Origin: Paracoccus denitrificans
GTDB lineage: Bacteria; Pseudomonadota; Alphaproteobacteria; Rhodobacterales; Rhodobacteraceae
DNA length: 64,000 nt
Direction: 5' to 3'
Assembly (NCBI GenBank): GCA_005768755.1
Contig: VAFL01000004.1
Location: forward strand, 62,001-126,000
Shown here: positions 1 through 7,853 of the stretch, in pieces
Position numbering within the stretch: position 1 is the stretch's first letter
Layout of the letters: each line of letters opens with the position of its first letter
The notes under the pieces: generated by a model
What the model was told of the DNA's origin: nothing
The model's input: the letters and a program-made list of their open reading frames with translations, nothing else
Database searches by the model: none
Position numbers and translations under genes: made by a program

Positions 1-363
1 ATCGTGACGTTTTCGGGCATCGTGCGCGACGATACCGGCCAGATGACTGCGCTGGAACTGGAACATTATCCCGGCATGACTGAAAAAGCGGTGACAGCCA
101 TCGCCGAAAATGCCTTCGACCGCTGGAACCTGACCGATCTGGCGGTCATCCACCGCTTTGGCCGGCTTGAGGTCGGCGAAACGATCATGGCCGTTGCCAC
201 CGCCGCGCGGCACCGCGCCGACGCATTCGCGGCGGCCGAGTACCTGATGGACTTCCTGAAATCGCGTGCGCCGTTCTGGAAGCGCGAAATTTCCGTAGAT
301 GGCCCCGGCCAATGGGTCGCGGCCAAAGATGCGGACGAGGATGCACTGGCGCGATGGGACTGA
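1..363 (+). CDS. moaE: Molybdopterin synthase catalytic subunit, 5' end outside the window
   Basis: MoaE is the large subunit of molybdopterin synthase. With thiocarboxylated MoaD it inserts two sulfurs into cyclic pyranopterin monophosphate during molybdenum cofactor synthesis in the cytoplasm. The visible 120 residues carry the family blocks HYPGMTEK, AVIHRFG, an HR pair and the C-terminal active-site segment LKSRAPFWKRE with its conserved lysines. The reading frame is open at base 1, and family members are about 150 residues, so roughly 30 N-terminal residues lie upstream. A GTG at base 4 is internal rather than the real start. The next gene begins inside its last codons. Confidence 0.93.
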   Translation: MVTFSGIVRDDTGQMTALELEHYPGMTEKAVTAIAENAFDRWNLTDLAVIHRFGRLEVGETIMAVATAARHRADAFAAAEYLMDFLKSRAPFWKREISVDGPGQWVAAKDADEDALARWD

Positions 364-878
364 TCCGGCCGGAATTGCGCGAATGGCTGCGCCCCCGGCA
401 AGAGCTTTTAGCGGCCGTGCTGTGCATGGCGCTTTCGGGCTGGGTTGCCTCATGGGGGGGATCGTTTTTCGCATGGCTTGGCTATCTGGGTTTCATGGTC
501 TGTGCCTTCTGGCTTGTGGGAAGCTGGCGCAGGCTGGCCTTTCATCGCGATATTGCCGCGCCGGGGCTGGTTGAAGTTGTCGAGGGCGAGATTCGCTATT
601 TCGGCGCGCGTGCCATTGGCGGCACGGTGGCATTGCGTGACCTGTCCGAGATTCGCCTGCTGCGCCTGAATGGGCATGACAACTGGCGCCTGAAAACGCG
701 CGGCGGCGAGGCACTTCTGGTCCCGGTTGAGGCAAAAGGTGCCGATCAATTGGCAGATGCCTTTACGGCGCTGCCGGGGCTTGATCTCGGGCGGGTTTCT
801 GCCGCGCTGGCGCAAAAGGGTGGACCGTCATTGCGTATTGTCTGGTCCGCGCCCAACTCTCGCATCGGGTCGGGTTGA
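354..878 (+). CDS. Small membrane protein of unknown function
   Basis: I do not recognise this 174-residue protein. After a short polar N-terminus it has a hydrophobic stretch at about residues 18-58, long enough for two membrane helices separated by a short GG turn. A soluble C-terminal half follows, with beta-rich repeats such as VEVVEGEIRYFG and GGTVALRDLSEIRLLRL. The ATG at 354 is chosen because it overlaps the moaE stop by 10 bases, which suggests translational coupling; a further-upstream in-frame ATG would extend it needlessly into moaE. The C-terminal part could be a PH-like or small beta domain, but that is only an impression. Confidence 0.75.
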   Translation: MGLIRPELREWLRPRQELLAAVLCMALSGWVASWGGSFFAWLGYLGFMVCAFWLVGSWRRLAFHRDIAAPGLVEVVEGEIRYFGARAIGGTVALRDLSEIRLLRLNGHDNWRLKTRGGEALLVPVEAKGADQLADAFTALPGLDLGRVSAALAQKGGPSLRIVWSAPNSRIGSG

Positions 879-931
879 CTTACACCCGGCGCCGCGCCAC
901 CTGTCAGCAAGCACGAAAATGAGGGCCAGAC

Positions 932-2302
932 ATGTCCATTCCCCAGCAGGGCGGCGGCCCGATTGAACGGCGCGAGCAGCTTGCCGAATACATCGCCTCG
1001 GGCGAAAAGCCGCGCGAAGACTGGCGCATCGGCACCGAGCACGAGAAATTCGGTTATACCAAACCCGAATATCTGCCGCTTCCCTATGAGGGCGAGCGGT
1101 CGATCAAGGCCATGCTGGAAGGCCTGCAACAGCGGTTCGGCTGGGACCCGGTGTTCGAGCAGGACAAGATCATCGGCCTGCAGCGCAACGGCGCCAATGT
1201 CAGCCTGGAGCCGGGCGGCCAGTTGGAACTGTCGGGCGCTGCGCTGGAAACGATCCACCAGACCTGCGACGAAGTGAACCAGCACCTGGCCGAGGTGCGC
1301 GAGGTTGCAGACAAGATCGGCGCAGGTTTCATCGGCCTGGGCGCGGCCCCGATCTGGCGCGCCGATCAGATGCCGATGATGCCGAAGGGTCGCTATGCGC
1401 TGATGACGCCCTATATGCGCAAGGTCGGCACGCTTGGCACCGACATGATGTATCGCACCTGCACCGTGCAGGTGAATCTGGATTTTGCGTCGGAAGCCGA
1501 CATGGTCCAGAAGCTGCGTGTCAGCCTGGCGTTGCAGCCTGTGGCGACGGCACTGTTCGCCAATTCGCCCTTCCTCGATGGCAAGCCCAACGGCTATAAA
1601 AGCTGGCGCGCCCATATCTGGCAGAACCTTGATGAGGCGCGCACGGGGATGCTGCCCTTCGTGTTCGAGGATGGCTTCGGATACGAGGCCTGGGTAGACT
1701 ATGTCCTCGATGTGCCGATGTATTTTGTCTATCGTGACGGCAAGTATATCAATGCGCTAGGTCAAAGTTTCCGGGATTTCATGAAGGGAGAGCTGCCCGC
1801 GCTTCCCGGTGAATTGCCGACCCTGTCGGATTGGGCCGACCATATGACCACCGTCTTCCCCGAGGCGCGGGTCAAGAAATATATCGAGATGCGGGGTGCG
1901 GATGGCGGCCCGTGGCGCCGACTTTGCGCGCTGCCCGCCCTGTGGGTCGGGTTGCTGTATGACCAGTCCGCGCTGGATGCGGCCTGGGATCTGGTCAAGA
2001 ATTTCGATGCCGAAACCCGCGAAGGACTGCGCCGCGCCGCTGGCCGCGATGGATTGCAGGGTCAGGCGGGGGGCGTGAAACTTCACGATCTCGCGCGTGA
2101 GGCCGTCAATATAGCCGAGGCCGGACTGAAGGCGCGCGCTCGTCCCGGTGCAGGCGGGCTGGTGCCTGACGAGACGCATTTCCTGAACGCGCTGAAGGAA
2201 AGCGTCGAGACCGGGCAGGCCCCTGCGGATGAACTGCTCGCGAAATATCACGGAGAATGGCACGGAGATTTGACTCGCATCTATGACGAGTATTCGTACT
2301 GA
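932..2302 (+). CDS. gshA: Glutamate-cysteine ligase (plant/alphaproteobacterial type)
   Basis: This enzyme performs the ATP-dependent joining of L-glutamate and L-cysteine to gamma-glutamylcysteine, the committed step of glutathione synthesis. The 456-residue length and the N-terminal block RIGTEHEKFGY, followed by NVSLEPGGQLELSG and QVNLDF, match the GCS2-like family shared by plants and alphaproteobacteria rather than the E. coli GshA type. The substrate-binding core spans about residues 30-330. Near residue 330 is RGADGGPWRRLCALPALWVG, typical of this family. A GAGGG lies 8 bases before the ATG. The downstream membrane protein gene starts about 7 bases after the stop. Confidence 0.93.
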   Translation: MSIPQQGGGPIERREQLAEYIASGEKPREDWRIGTEHEKFGYTKPEYLPLPYEGERSIKAMLEGLQQRFGWDPVFEQDKIIGLQRNGANVSLEPGGQLELSGAALETIHQTCDEVNQHLAEVREVADKIGAGFIGLGAAPIWRADQMPMMPKGRYALMTPYMRKVGTLGTDMMYRTCTVQVNLDFASEADMVQKLRVSLALQPVATALFANSPFLDGKPNGYKSWRAHIWQNLDEARTGMLPFVFEDGFGYEAWVDYVLDVPMYFVYRDGKYINALGQSFRDFMKGELPALPGELPTLSDWADHMTTVFPEARVKKYIEMRGADGGPWRRLCALPALWVGLLYDQSALDAAWDLVKNFDAETREGLRRAAGRDGLQGQAGGVKLHDLAREAVNIAEAGLKARARPGAGGLVPDETHFLNALKESVETGQAPADELLAKYHGEWHGDLTRIYDEYSY

Positions 2303-2309
2303 TCGCGAC

Positions 2310-2894
2310 ATGAGCATCAATATCCGATACCGCTTGATTCAAGTCGTTGAGATCCTTCTTTGGGTGGGGCTGGCCGCGGGCCTTGGCCAGATCGCGTCCC
2401 GCCTGTGGAACATGCGCGACCAGGGTTGGCGCGCGATGCTGGACGTGGCGGTTCCCGGCTTGCTGGGCATCGGCGCAGGGATGGCGGCGCTGATCGTGCT
2501 GATCGGGATCTATCACAACACCCGTCGTCAGGGCGAAGCGCTGGATCGGCTTGCCAAGCAGGGTGCAGGCGGAATGCGGCGCCTGCCGGGTGCTGCCCGC
2601 CACGATGCGGCGCAGATGGCTGGCCCCGCCAGTTTGCCGGCCGCGCCGCCGAACGCAGCATCTCGCGCGGTCTTCCCCCCGCAACCGGCACCTGCGGCGA
2701 CTTCGTCCCCGGCACCCGTCGCAACCTCTTCGGCCAATCCCGTGGTCTCTGACGGCGCGCCCGCCCTTTCATCCGCGCCGGTCATTCCCCATGCCGAGCC
2801 TGTGACGCTGCCACCCGATCCGGGTCAGGAGGTTTCGAAGCCCATCGCGCGCCCACAACGCGCCGGCGCGCGCCGACTGGGGCCCGCCAGCTGA
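2310..2894 (+). CDS. Membrane protein with Pro/Ala-rich tail, unknown function
   Basis: I do not recognise this protein of about 194 residues. It has two hydrophobic segments near residues 8-28 and 44-66, a short cytoplasmic-looking HNTRRQGEALDRL stretch, and then a long low-complexity tail rich in Pro, Ala and Ser over about residues 95-180. The ATG at 2310 gives a compact N-terminus ahead of the first helix; an alternative ATG at 2283 overlaps the end of gshA by 20 bases. It is probably co-transcribed with gshA. The tail may be periplasmic or a flexible linker; no catalytic motif is visible. Confidence 0.7.
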   Translation: MSINIRYRLIQVVEILLWVGLAAGLGQIASRLWNMRDQGWRAMLDVAVPGLLGIGAGMAALIVLIGIYHNTRRQGEALDRLAKQGAGGMRRLPGAARHDAAQMAGPASLPAAPPNAASRAVFPPQPAPAATSSPAPVATSSANPVVSDGAPALSSAPVIPHAEPVTLPPDPGQEVSKPIARPQRAGARRLGPAS

Positions 2895-2898
2895 TCTT

Positions 2899-3738
2899 TC
2901 ACTGCTCCAGCCTGGCGGCCAGCGACAGCAAGTCGGCCCATGCCTCGCGTTTGGCGATCGGATTTCGCAGCAGATAGGCCGGGTGGGTCATCGGCAGGGC
3001 GGGACGGCCGAACGCCTCGGTCCAGGTGCCCCGCAAACGCAGGATCCCTTCCTTGTTCAGGGCCGCCGCGCAGGGTGTATTGCCCATCAGCAGCACGATG
3101 TCGGGGTCTGCCAATTCGACCTGACGGTGCAGGAACGGAAGCGACAATGCAATTTCTTGCGGTTGCGGACGGCGATTGCCCGGCGGATGCCATTTCAGCA
3201 CATTGGCGATATAGACCGCGCGACCCGCATCGGGCAGATCCCGTCCCAGCCCGATTGCCTTCAGCATCTGGTCCAGAAGTTGCCCCGCGCGCCCGACAAA
3301 GGGACGGCCTGCGGCATCTTCTTCAACCCCCGGGGCTTCGCCGATCACCATCACCCGCGCTGACGGATTGCCGTCGGCGAAGACGAAGTTCCGCGCCCCG
3401 CGCTTCAGCGCCAGCCCATCAAAACCTGCCTGCGCTTCGGCCAGCAGTTCAAGGTTTTGCGCGCCGTCCGCCAGGACCTGCGCGCTGGCCAGCACGTCGG
3501 CTGCATCGGGCAATTGTGACTGGGCGTTCGCCTGCGGCGCTGATTCGCGCTGGAACGTTGGGGACGCGACAGGGGCCGAACGGGGTTCGGTCGATTGGAT
3601 CGATGGCGCCAGGTCCATCCGGTCAAGCGGCTGGTCCAGCATCGGCTCAACCGCGCCCAGCTCGCGCTGCCATTCCAGCAGTGCGAGGGCCGCCCAACCG
3701 TCGATCTCGACGCCGCGCCATGTCAGGTCCGATTCCAT
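2899..3738 (-). CDS. Uracil-DNA glycosylase, family 4-like, without Fe-S cysteines
   Basis: The protein is a DNA repair glycosylase of the UDG superfamily that removes uracil from DNA. Motif 1, GEAPGVEED, is at about residues 133-141, followed by PFVGRAGQLLD. NVLKWHPPGNR is at 179-189 and motif 2, HPAYLLR, is at 252-258. Classic family 4 enzymes bind a 4Fe-4S cluster through four cysteines: a CxxC before motif 1, the Cys of NVxKCRPPGNR, and one about 16 residues later. Here those places hold LALKRG, Trp182 and Ser199, so no cluster site remains. The first 100 residues are a variable, Pro/Gln-rich region. It is convergent with the upstream gene, with only 4 bases between stops. Confidence 0.85.
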   Translation of the reverse strand: MESDLTWRGVEIDGWAALALLEWQRELGAVEPMLDQPLDRMDLAPSIQSTEPRSAPVASPTFQRESAPQANAQSQLPDAADVLASAQVLADGAQNLELLAEAQAGFDGLALKRGARNFVFADGNPSARVMVIGEAPGVEEDAAGRPFVGRAGQLLDQMLKAIGLGRDLPDAGRAVYIANVLKWHPPGNRRPQPQEIALSLPFLHRQVELADPDIVLLMGNTPCAAALNKEGILRLRGTWTEAFGRPALPMTHPAYLLRNPIAKREAWADLLSLAARLEQ

Positions 3739-3839
3739 CGCCCGAAACTACGGCCCATGGCTGGCCCCGGCAAGCCCGGCCCTTGCCCGTCGCGGCCCGG
3801 TTTGCGATAGAGGGGCGCATGATTGCATGAGGGGTCCCG

Positions 3840-4808
3840 ATGATGTTCCGCGCCCGCCACCTGCTGGGGATCGAACCCCTGTCGCCGCCCGAAATTACCA
3901 CGGTGCTCGACCTGGCGGAAACCTATGTCGATCTGAACCGGCGTACGGTGAAACGTTCGGACGCATTGGCCGGAATGACCCAGATCAACATGTTCTTCGA
4001 AAATTCGACCCGCACGCAGTCCAGCTTCGAATTGGCGGGAAAACGTCTGGGTGCCGATGTGATGAACATGGCCGTCGCCCATTCCTCGGTCAAGAAGGGC
4101 GAAACGCTGATCGACACCGCGCTGACGCTTAACGCCATGCACCCCGATCTTCTGGTCGTGCGCCACCCGCAGTCCGGTGCGGTCAACCTGTTGGCCGAGA
4201 AGGTGAACTGTGCCGTCCTTAATGCGGGGGACGGCAGGCATGAACACCCGACGCAGGCGCTTCTGGATGCGCTGACGATCCGCCGCGCCAAGGGTCGGCT
4301 GCATCGGCTGACCGTGGCCATTTGCGGCGATATCGCCCACAGCCGGGTGGCCCGGTCGAACCTGATCCTGCTGGGCAAGATGGAAAGCCGCATCCGGCTG
4401 ATCGGACCCGCCACGCTGATGCCGTCGGGCGTCAATGAGTTCGGCTGCGAAGTCTATGAGGATATGGCGGAGGGGCTGAAAGATGCCGATGTCGTCATGA
4501 TGCTTCGGCTTCAGAAGGAGCGCATGGATGGCGGCTTCATCCCGTCAGAGCGTGAATATTACCATCGCTGGGGGCTGGACGCGGAAAAGCTGGCCCATGC
4601 CAAACCGGATGCCATCGTCATGCATCCCGGTCCGATGAACCGCGGGGTCGAGATCGACGGCACGATCGCCGATGACATCAACCGCAGCGTCATCCAGGAT
4701 CAGGTCGAGATGGGCGTGGCGGTGCGCATGGCTGCCATGGACCTGCTGGCGCGCAATCTGCGCGCGGAACGCGGCGCAAGGGCTGCTGCCGAGGGGACCT
4801 ATGTCTGA
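3840..4808 (+). CDS. pyrB: Aspartate carbamoyltransferase catalytic subunit
   Basis: PyrB condenses carbamoyl phosphate with aspartate to carbamoyl aspartate in pyrimidine synthesis. The 322-residue protein has the carbamoyl-phosphate loop FENSTRTQSSFELAGKRLG (about residues 57-75), with Gln where E. coli has the second Arg, a difference I believe is common in alphaproteobacteria. HPTQALLDALT (about 138-148) and MHPGPMNRGVE near the C-terminus are also typical. A GAGGGG sits 6 bases upstream of tandem ATG codons. No pyrI follows. It heads an overlapping operon, as the next start codon lies inside its last eight bases. Confidence 0.96.
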   Translation: MMFRARHLLGIEPLSPPEITTVLDLAETYVDLNRRTVKRSDALAGMTQINMFFENSTRTQSSFELAGKRLGADVMNMAVAHSSVKKGETLIDTALTLNAMHPDLLVVRHPQSGAVNLLAEKVNCAVLNAGDGRHEHPTQALLDALTIRRAKGRLHRLTVAICGDIAHSRVARSNLILLGKMESRIRLIGPATLMPSGVNEFGCEVYEDMAEGLKDADVVMMLRLQKERMDGGFIPSEREYYHRWGLDAEKLAHAKPDAIVMHPGPMNRGVEIDGTIADDINRSVIQDQVEMGVAVRMAAMDLLARNLRAERGARAAAEGTYV

Positions 4809-5370
4809 TCCGCAGACCAACAGCGCCGAGGTTCAGGCCAGCAGCCATCCAGGGTGGCAAGGCATTCTTGATGCGGATGAACAGATTCTGTGGCAGGGCC
4901 AGCCGGACCAGCGTTTCAGGGTCGAGTTCGAAAGCCTGCGCGAGGTTCTTCCCGGACTTCTGTTCGTGACCTTCGCACTGTTCTGGATGGTACAGGCCGC
5001 ACAGGCCAGCTGGTTTTTCGCCATGTTCGGCCTGATTTTCGTGGTCATCGGCTTGCGCCAGATTTTCCAGCCCGTGCTTTGGTCGGCCTATCTGCGCACG
5101 CGCAGCTGGTACACGCTGACGGACCGCCGCGCGATCGTTGCGACGGACGTGCCGTTCAAGGGGCGCCGGCTGACCAGCTATCCCATAGATCACGCGACGC
5201 TGGTGGAATACGCGGCCGGCGACCCGCCCTCGATCCTGTTCGGGCCTGACCGCGGCAAGCGGTCTGAACGGCCCGGCTTCCGCTATATCTCAGATTCCGA
5301 CACGGTGATGGGGCTGATCCGTGGCATCCAGCAACGCAGCCTGCCCACCGAAGGTAAGGACGAGGCGTGA
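4801..5370 (+). CDS. Membrane protein with PH-like domain, first of two paralogues between pyrB and pyrC
   Basis: This 189-residue protein starts inside the pyrB stop region (8-base overlap). The N-terminal block GILDADEQILWQGQP is followed by a helical hairpin at about residues 52-92. After it comes a beta-rich stretch WYTLTDRRAIVATDVPFKGR and LTSYPIDHATLVEY, a pattern like bacterial PH (YdbS/YdbT-type) membrane domains. The next gene encodes a clear paralogue with the same order: WxGIL..GE..LWQG, hairpin, YSLSNRRA, VSWPI and PPSI. The function is unknown. Its position between pyrB and a degenerate pyrC suggests a role at the membrane in pyrimidine or lipid metabolism, which is inference only. 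Confidence 0.8.
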   Translation: MSDPQTNSAEVQASSHPGWQGILDADEQILWQGQPDQRFRVEFESLREVLPGLLFVTFALFWMVQAAQASWFFAMFGLIFVVIGLRQIFQPVLWSAYLRTRSWYTLTDRRAIVATDVPFKGRRLTSYPIDHATLVEYAAGDPPSILFGPDRGKRSERPGFRYISDSDTVMGLIRGIQQRSLPTEGKDEA

Positions 5371-5954
5371 AGACCGAGCCGCCCGAAACTCACCGCGAGA
5401 AATATGCAGCCGCGGCCGGTGCCGTCATCCAGTCGCCGGGAAGGGCATTGCCAAGCTGGGACGGTATCCTGCAAGACGGTGAGGAATTGCTTTGGCAGGG
5501 CCGATCCCGCCCGCATCATGAGACGCCGTTCTGGCTCAGCGCGGCAATCTATGGCGGTGCGATGTGTCTGTCTGTCGGCATCGACGCAGCCCTTGGGGCG
5601 GACAGGTTCGGCGCTTACGGCACTGTCTTCATTTTTTTGGTTCTGGCGACCGCGATCACCCTGATCAGGCCCGGCCGCTTCTGGCGACGGCAGAAGCCGC
5701 ATTTCTACAGCCTCAGCAATCGTCGCGCGTTCCGCGGGGAAATCGGACCTTCTGGCGATTACCGGTTGGTTTCTTGGCCGATAAGCCCTGAGACCAGCTT
5801 TCGGCTGACCGACGGACATCCGCCTTCGATCCGCTTCTATGAGGGTCGGCATGCCAGCGGCCGCCGTCCGCGCTATCACGAGGTCTTCGAAGCCGTCCCG
5901 GACGCCAAGAAGGTCTATAAACTGTTAGAGAGCATCCAGAAGGACGCCGTATGA
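5367..5954 (+). CDS. Membrane protein with PH-like domain, second paralogue
   Basis: This 195-residue product begins at a GTG that overlaps the previous stop as GTGA and ends at an ATGA overlap with the pyrC-like gene. It repeats the architecture of its neighbour: WDGILQDGEELLWQGRS (about residues 31-47), a two-helix membrane hairpin (about 58-98), then FYSLSNRRAFRGE, RLVSWPISPETSFRL and HPPSIRFYEG. The C-terminus ends in a short helix that may be amphipathic (KKVYKLLESIQKD). The two genes look like an old tandem duplication, conserved in pattern but divergent in sequence. No catalytic residues are apparent. Confidence 0.8.
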   Translation: MKTEPPETHREKYAAAAGAVIQSPGRALPSWDGILQDGEELLWQGRSRPHHETPFWLSAAIYGGAMCLSVGIDAALGADRFGAYGTVFIFLVLATAITLIRPGRFWRRQKPHFYSLSNRRAFRGEIGPSGDYRLVSWPISPETSFRLTDGHPPSIRFYEGRHASGRRPRYHEVFEAVPDAKKVYKLLESIQKDAV

Positions 5955-7213
5955 TCCTGCATTTTGCCAATGCCCGACTGATCGATCCCGAGGCCGGGAC
6001 CGAAGCCGATGGTTCGCTGACGGTCGAAGACGGCGTCATTACAGCCCGCGATACGGCGGCACCGGATGGGGCCGAGATCGTCGATTGCAGGGACCGCTGC
6101 CTTGCCCCCGGCATCATCGACTGGGGGGTGAAAGTCGGCGAGCCGGGCGAGCGGCACAAGGAATCCTATGCCAGCGCCGGGCGGGCGGCAGCCGCGGGCG
6201 GCGTGACGACGATGGTCGTGCGTCCCGACACGCTTCCCCCCGTCGATAGCCCTGAAAGTCTTGATTTCGTTGCCAAGCGCAGCGCTGACGCGATCGTCAG
6301 GGTGCGACACATGTCGGCGCTGACAAAGGGTCGCGAAGGGCGCGAAATGGTCGAGATGGCGTTCCTGAAAGATACGGGCGCGGTCGCCTTTACAGATGGC
6401 GTGCGCGTTGTTTCGGATAACAAGCTGCTCAGCCGCTGCATGACATATGCGCGGGGTCTGGCTGCGCTGATCGTGGGCCACCCGCAGGACCCCGGCCTGT
6501 CGAAAGGCGCGGCAGCGACGAAGGGCAAGTTCGCCTCGCTTTACGGCATACCGGATGTCTCGCCCCTGGCAGAGCGGATGGCCCTGGAACGCGACCTGTC
6601 GCTGGTGGCGATGACCGGCGCACGGTATCACGCCGATCAGATTACCACAGCCGCAGCATTGCCCGCCCTGCGTCGCGCAAAGGCGGAAGGTCAGGACGTG
6701 ACGGCAGGCGTCTCGATCCACCATCTGACGCTGAACGAGTTCGACGTCGGCGGCTATCGCACCTTCTTTCGCTTCACACCGCCGCTGCGCGCCGAGGAGG
6801 ACCGGCTGGCCATGGTTCAGGCGGTCGCAGATGGCGATATCGATGTGATTGCCAGCTTCCACACCCCGCAAGACGAGGAATCCAAGCGCCTTCCCTTCGC
6901 CGAGGCCGCGCCGGGCGCGGTCGGGTTGCAGACGCTTCTTCCTGCGGCACTGCGCCTGTATCATCAGGGCGGGCTGGACCTGCCGCAGCTGTTTCGGGCG
7001 ATGTCGCTGAATCCGGCCCGGCGATTGGGGCTGGATGGCGGTCGATTGGCTACAGGGGCTGTGGCCGATCTGGTCCTTTTCGACGCCGATGCACCGTTCG
7101 TGCTGGATCGCTTCGCGCTCGAGTCAAAATCGAAGAATACGCCGTTCGACGGTGCCCGGATGCAAGGTCGCGTCCTGGGAACCTGGGTCGGTGGTGAAAG
7201 GGTGTTCGGATGA
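5951..7213 (+). CDS. pyrC: Dihydroorotase-like protein lacking catalytic metal ligands (PyrC'-type)
   Basis: The 420-residue protein has the amidohydrolase fold order of class I dihydroorotases, including GERHKESYASAGRAAAAGGVTTMV, HHLTLNEFD, a C-terminal SLNPARRLGL and SKNTPFDG. However, the metal-binding HxH of the HVHLREPG motif is replaced by WGVKVGEPG (about residues 58-66), and the catalytic TDHAPH near residue 300 reads SFHTPQ, losing the aspartate. It is therefore probably inactive, like the PyrC' proteins that serve as structural partners of PyrB in Pseudomonas. A true dihydroorotase should be encoded elsewhere. It overlaps both neighbours by ATGA. Confidence 0.88.
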   Translation: MILHFANARLIDPEAGTEADGSLTVEDGVITARDTAAPDGAEIVDCRDRCLAPGIIDWGVKVGEPGERHKESYASAGRAAAAGGVTTMVVRPDTLPPVDSPESLDFVAKRSADAIVRVRHMSALTKGREGREMVEMAFLKDTGAVAFTDGVRVVSDNKLLSRCMTYARGLAALIVGHPQDPGLSKGAAATKGKFASLYGIPDVSPLAERMALERDLSLVAMTGARYHADQITTAAALPALRRAKAEGQDVTAGVSIHHLTLNEFDVGGYRTFFRFTPPLRAEEDRLAMVQAVADGDIDVIASFHTPQDEESKRLPFAEAAPGAVGLQTLLPAALRLYHQGGLDLPQLFRAMSLNPARRLGLDGGRLATGAVADLVLFDADAPFVLDRFALESKSKNTPFDGARMQGRVLGTWVGGERVFG

Positions 7214-7794
7214 TCAACATTCTATGGATCGTCGCAGGCTACCTGATCGGTTCGGTGCCGTTCGGGATCGTGATTACCCGTGCGCTTGGGCTGGGTGACC
7301 TGCGCAGCATCGGCTCGGGCAATATCGGGGCGACGAATGTGCTGCGCACCGGGCACAAGGGCGCGGCATTGGCGACCTTGCTGCTGGACAGTGGCAAAGG
7401 TGCGATTGCGGTGCTGCTTGCACGACATTTCGGCGGTGAAACGGCCGGCACGCTTGCTGGTGCGGCCGCTTTCCTGGGGCATTGTTTCCCTGTCTGGCTT
7501 GGATTTCGGGGCGGCAAAGGTGTCGCGACGTTTCTGGGCACGCTGATCGCAATGTATTGGCCGGTCGGACTTGCGGCCTGTGCGCTGTGGCTGGCGGTGG
7601 CCGTGGTGTCGCGGATCAGCTCTCTCTCGGCGCTTGTCGCGGCGGCGTCTGCACCGATCGTGGCGCTGCTGCTGGGACAGGGACAGGTGGCACTGGCAGC
7701 ACTGTTCATGGCAGCGCTGATCTTCCAGCGGCATCACGCAAATATTGCGCGCCTCATCAGCGGGACCGAGCCGAGGATCGGAAGCAAGCGCTGA
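7210..7794 (+). CDS. plsY: Acyl-phosphate glycerol-3-phosphate acyltransferase
   Basis: PlsY transfers an acyl group from acyl-phosphate to glycerol-3-phosphate, making lysophosphatidic acid at the inner membrane. The 194-residue, multi-helix protein shows the family motifs GSGNIGATNVLR (about residues 35-46), LLLDSGKGA (about 57-65) and GHCFPVWLGFRGGKGVAT (about 90-107). The ATG overlaps the pyrC-like stop, making it the last gene of the pyrB operon. The last helix ends in the cytoplasmic FQRHHANIARLISGTEPRI common to PlsY proteins. Confidence 0.96.
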   Translation: MINILWIVAGYLIGSVPFGIVITRALGLGDLRSIGSGNIGATNVLRTGHKGAALATLLLDSGKGAIAVLLARHFGGETAGTLAGAAAFLGHCFPVWLGFRGGKGVATFLGTLIAMYWPVGLAACALWLAVAVVSRISSLSALVAAASAPIVALLLGQGQVALAALFMAALIFQRHHANIARLISGTEPRIGSKR

Positions 7795-7853
7795 ACCGGT
7801 GGAACTTCTGGGCAGCCTTTTCCGTTCCGATTGGTTAGGCGAAGGGAGAGGCG

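Noticed and set aside
746..1615. 289-codon minus-strand frame opposite gshA
   Set aside because: gshA motifs account for the region; the His/Gln-rich antisense product is typical shadow composition.
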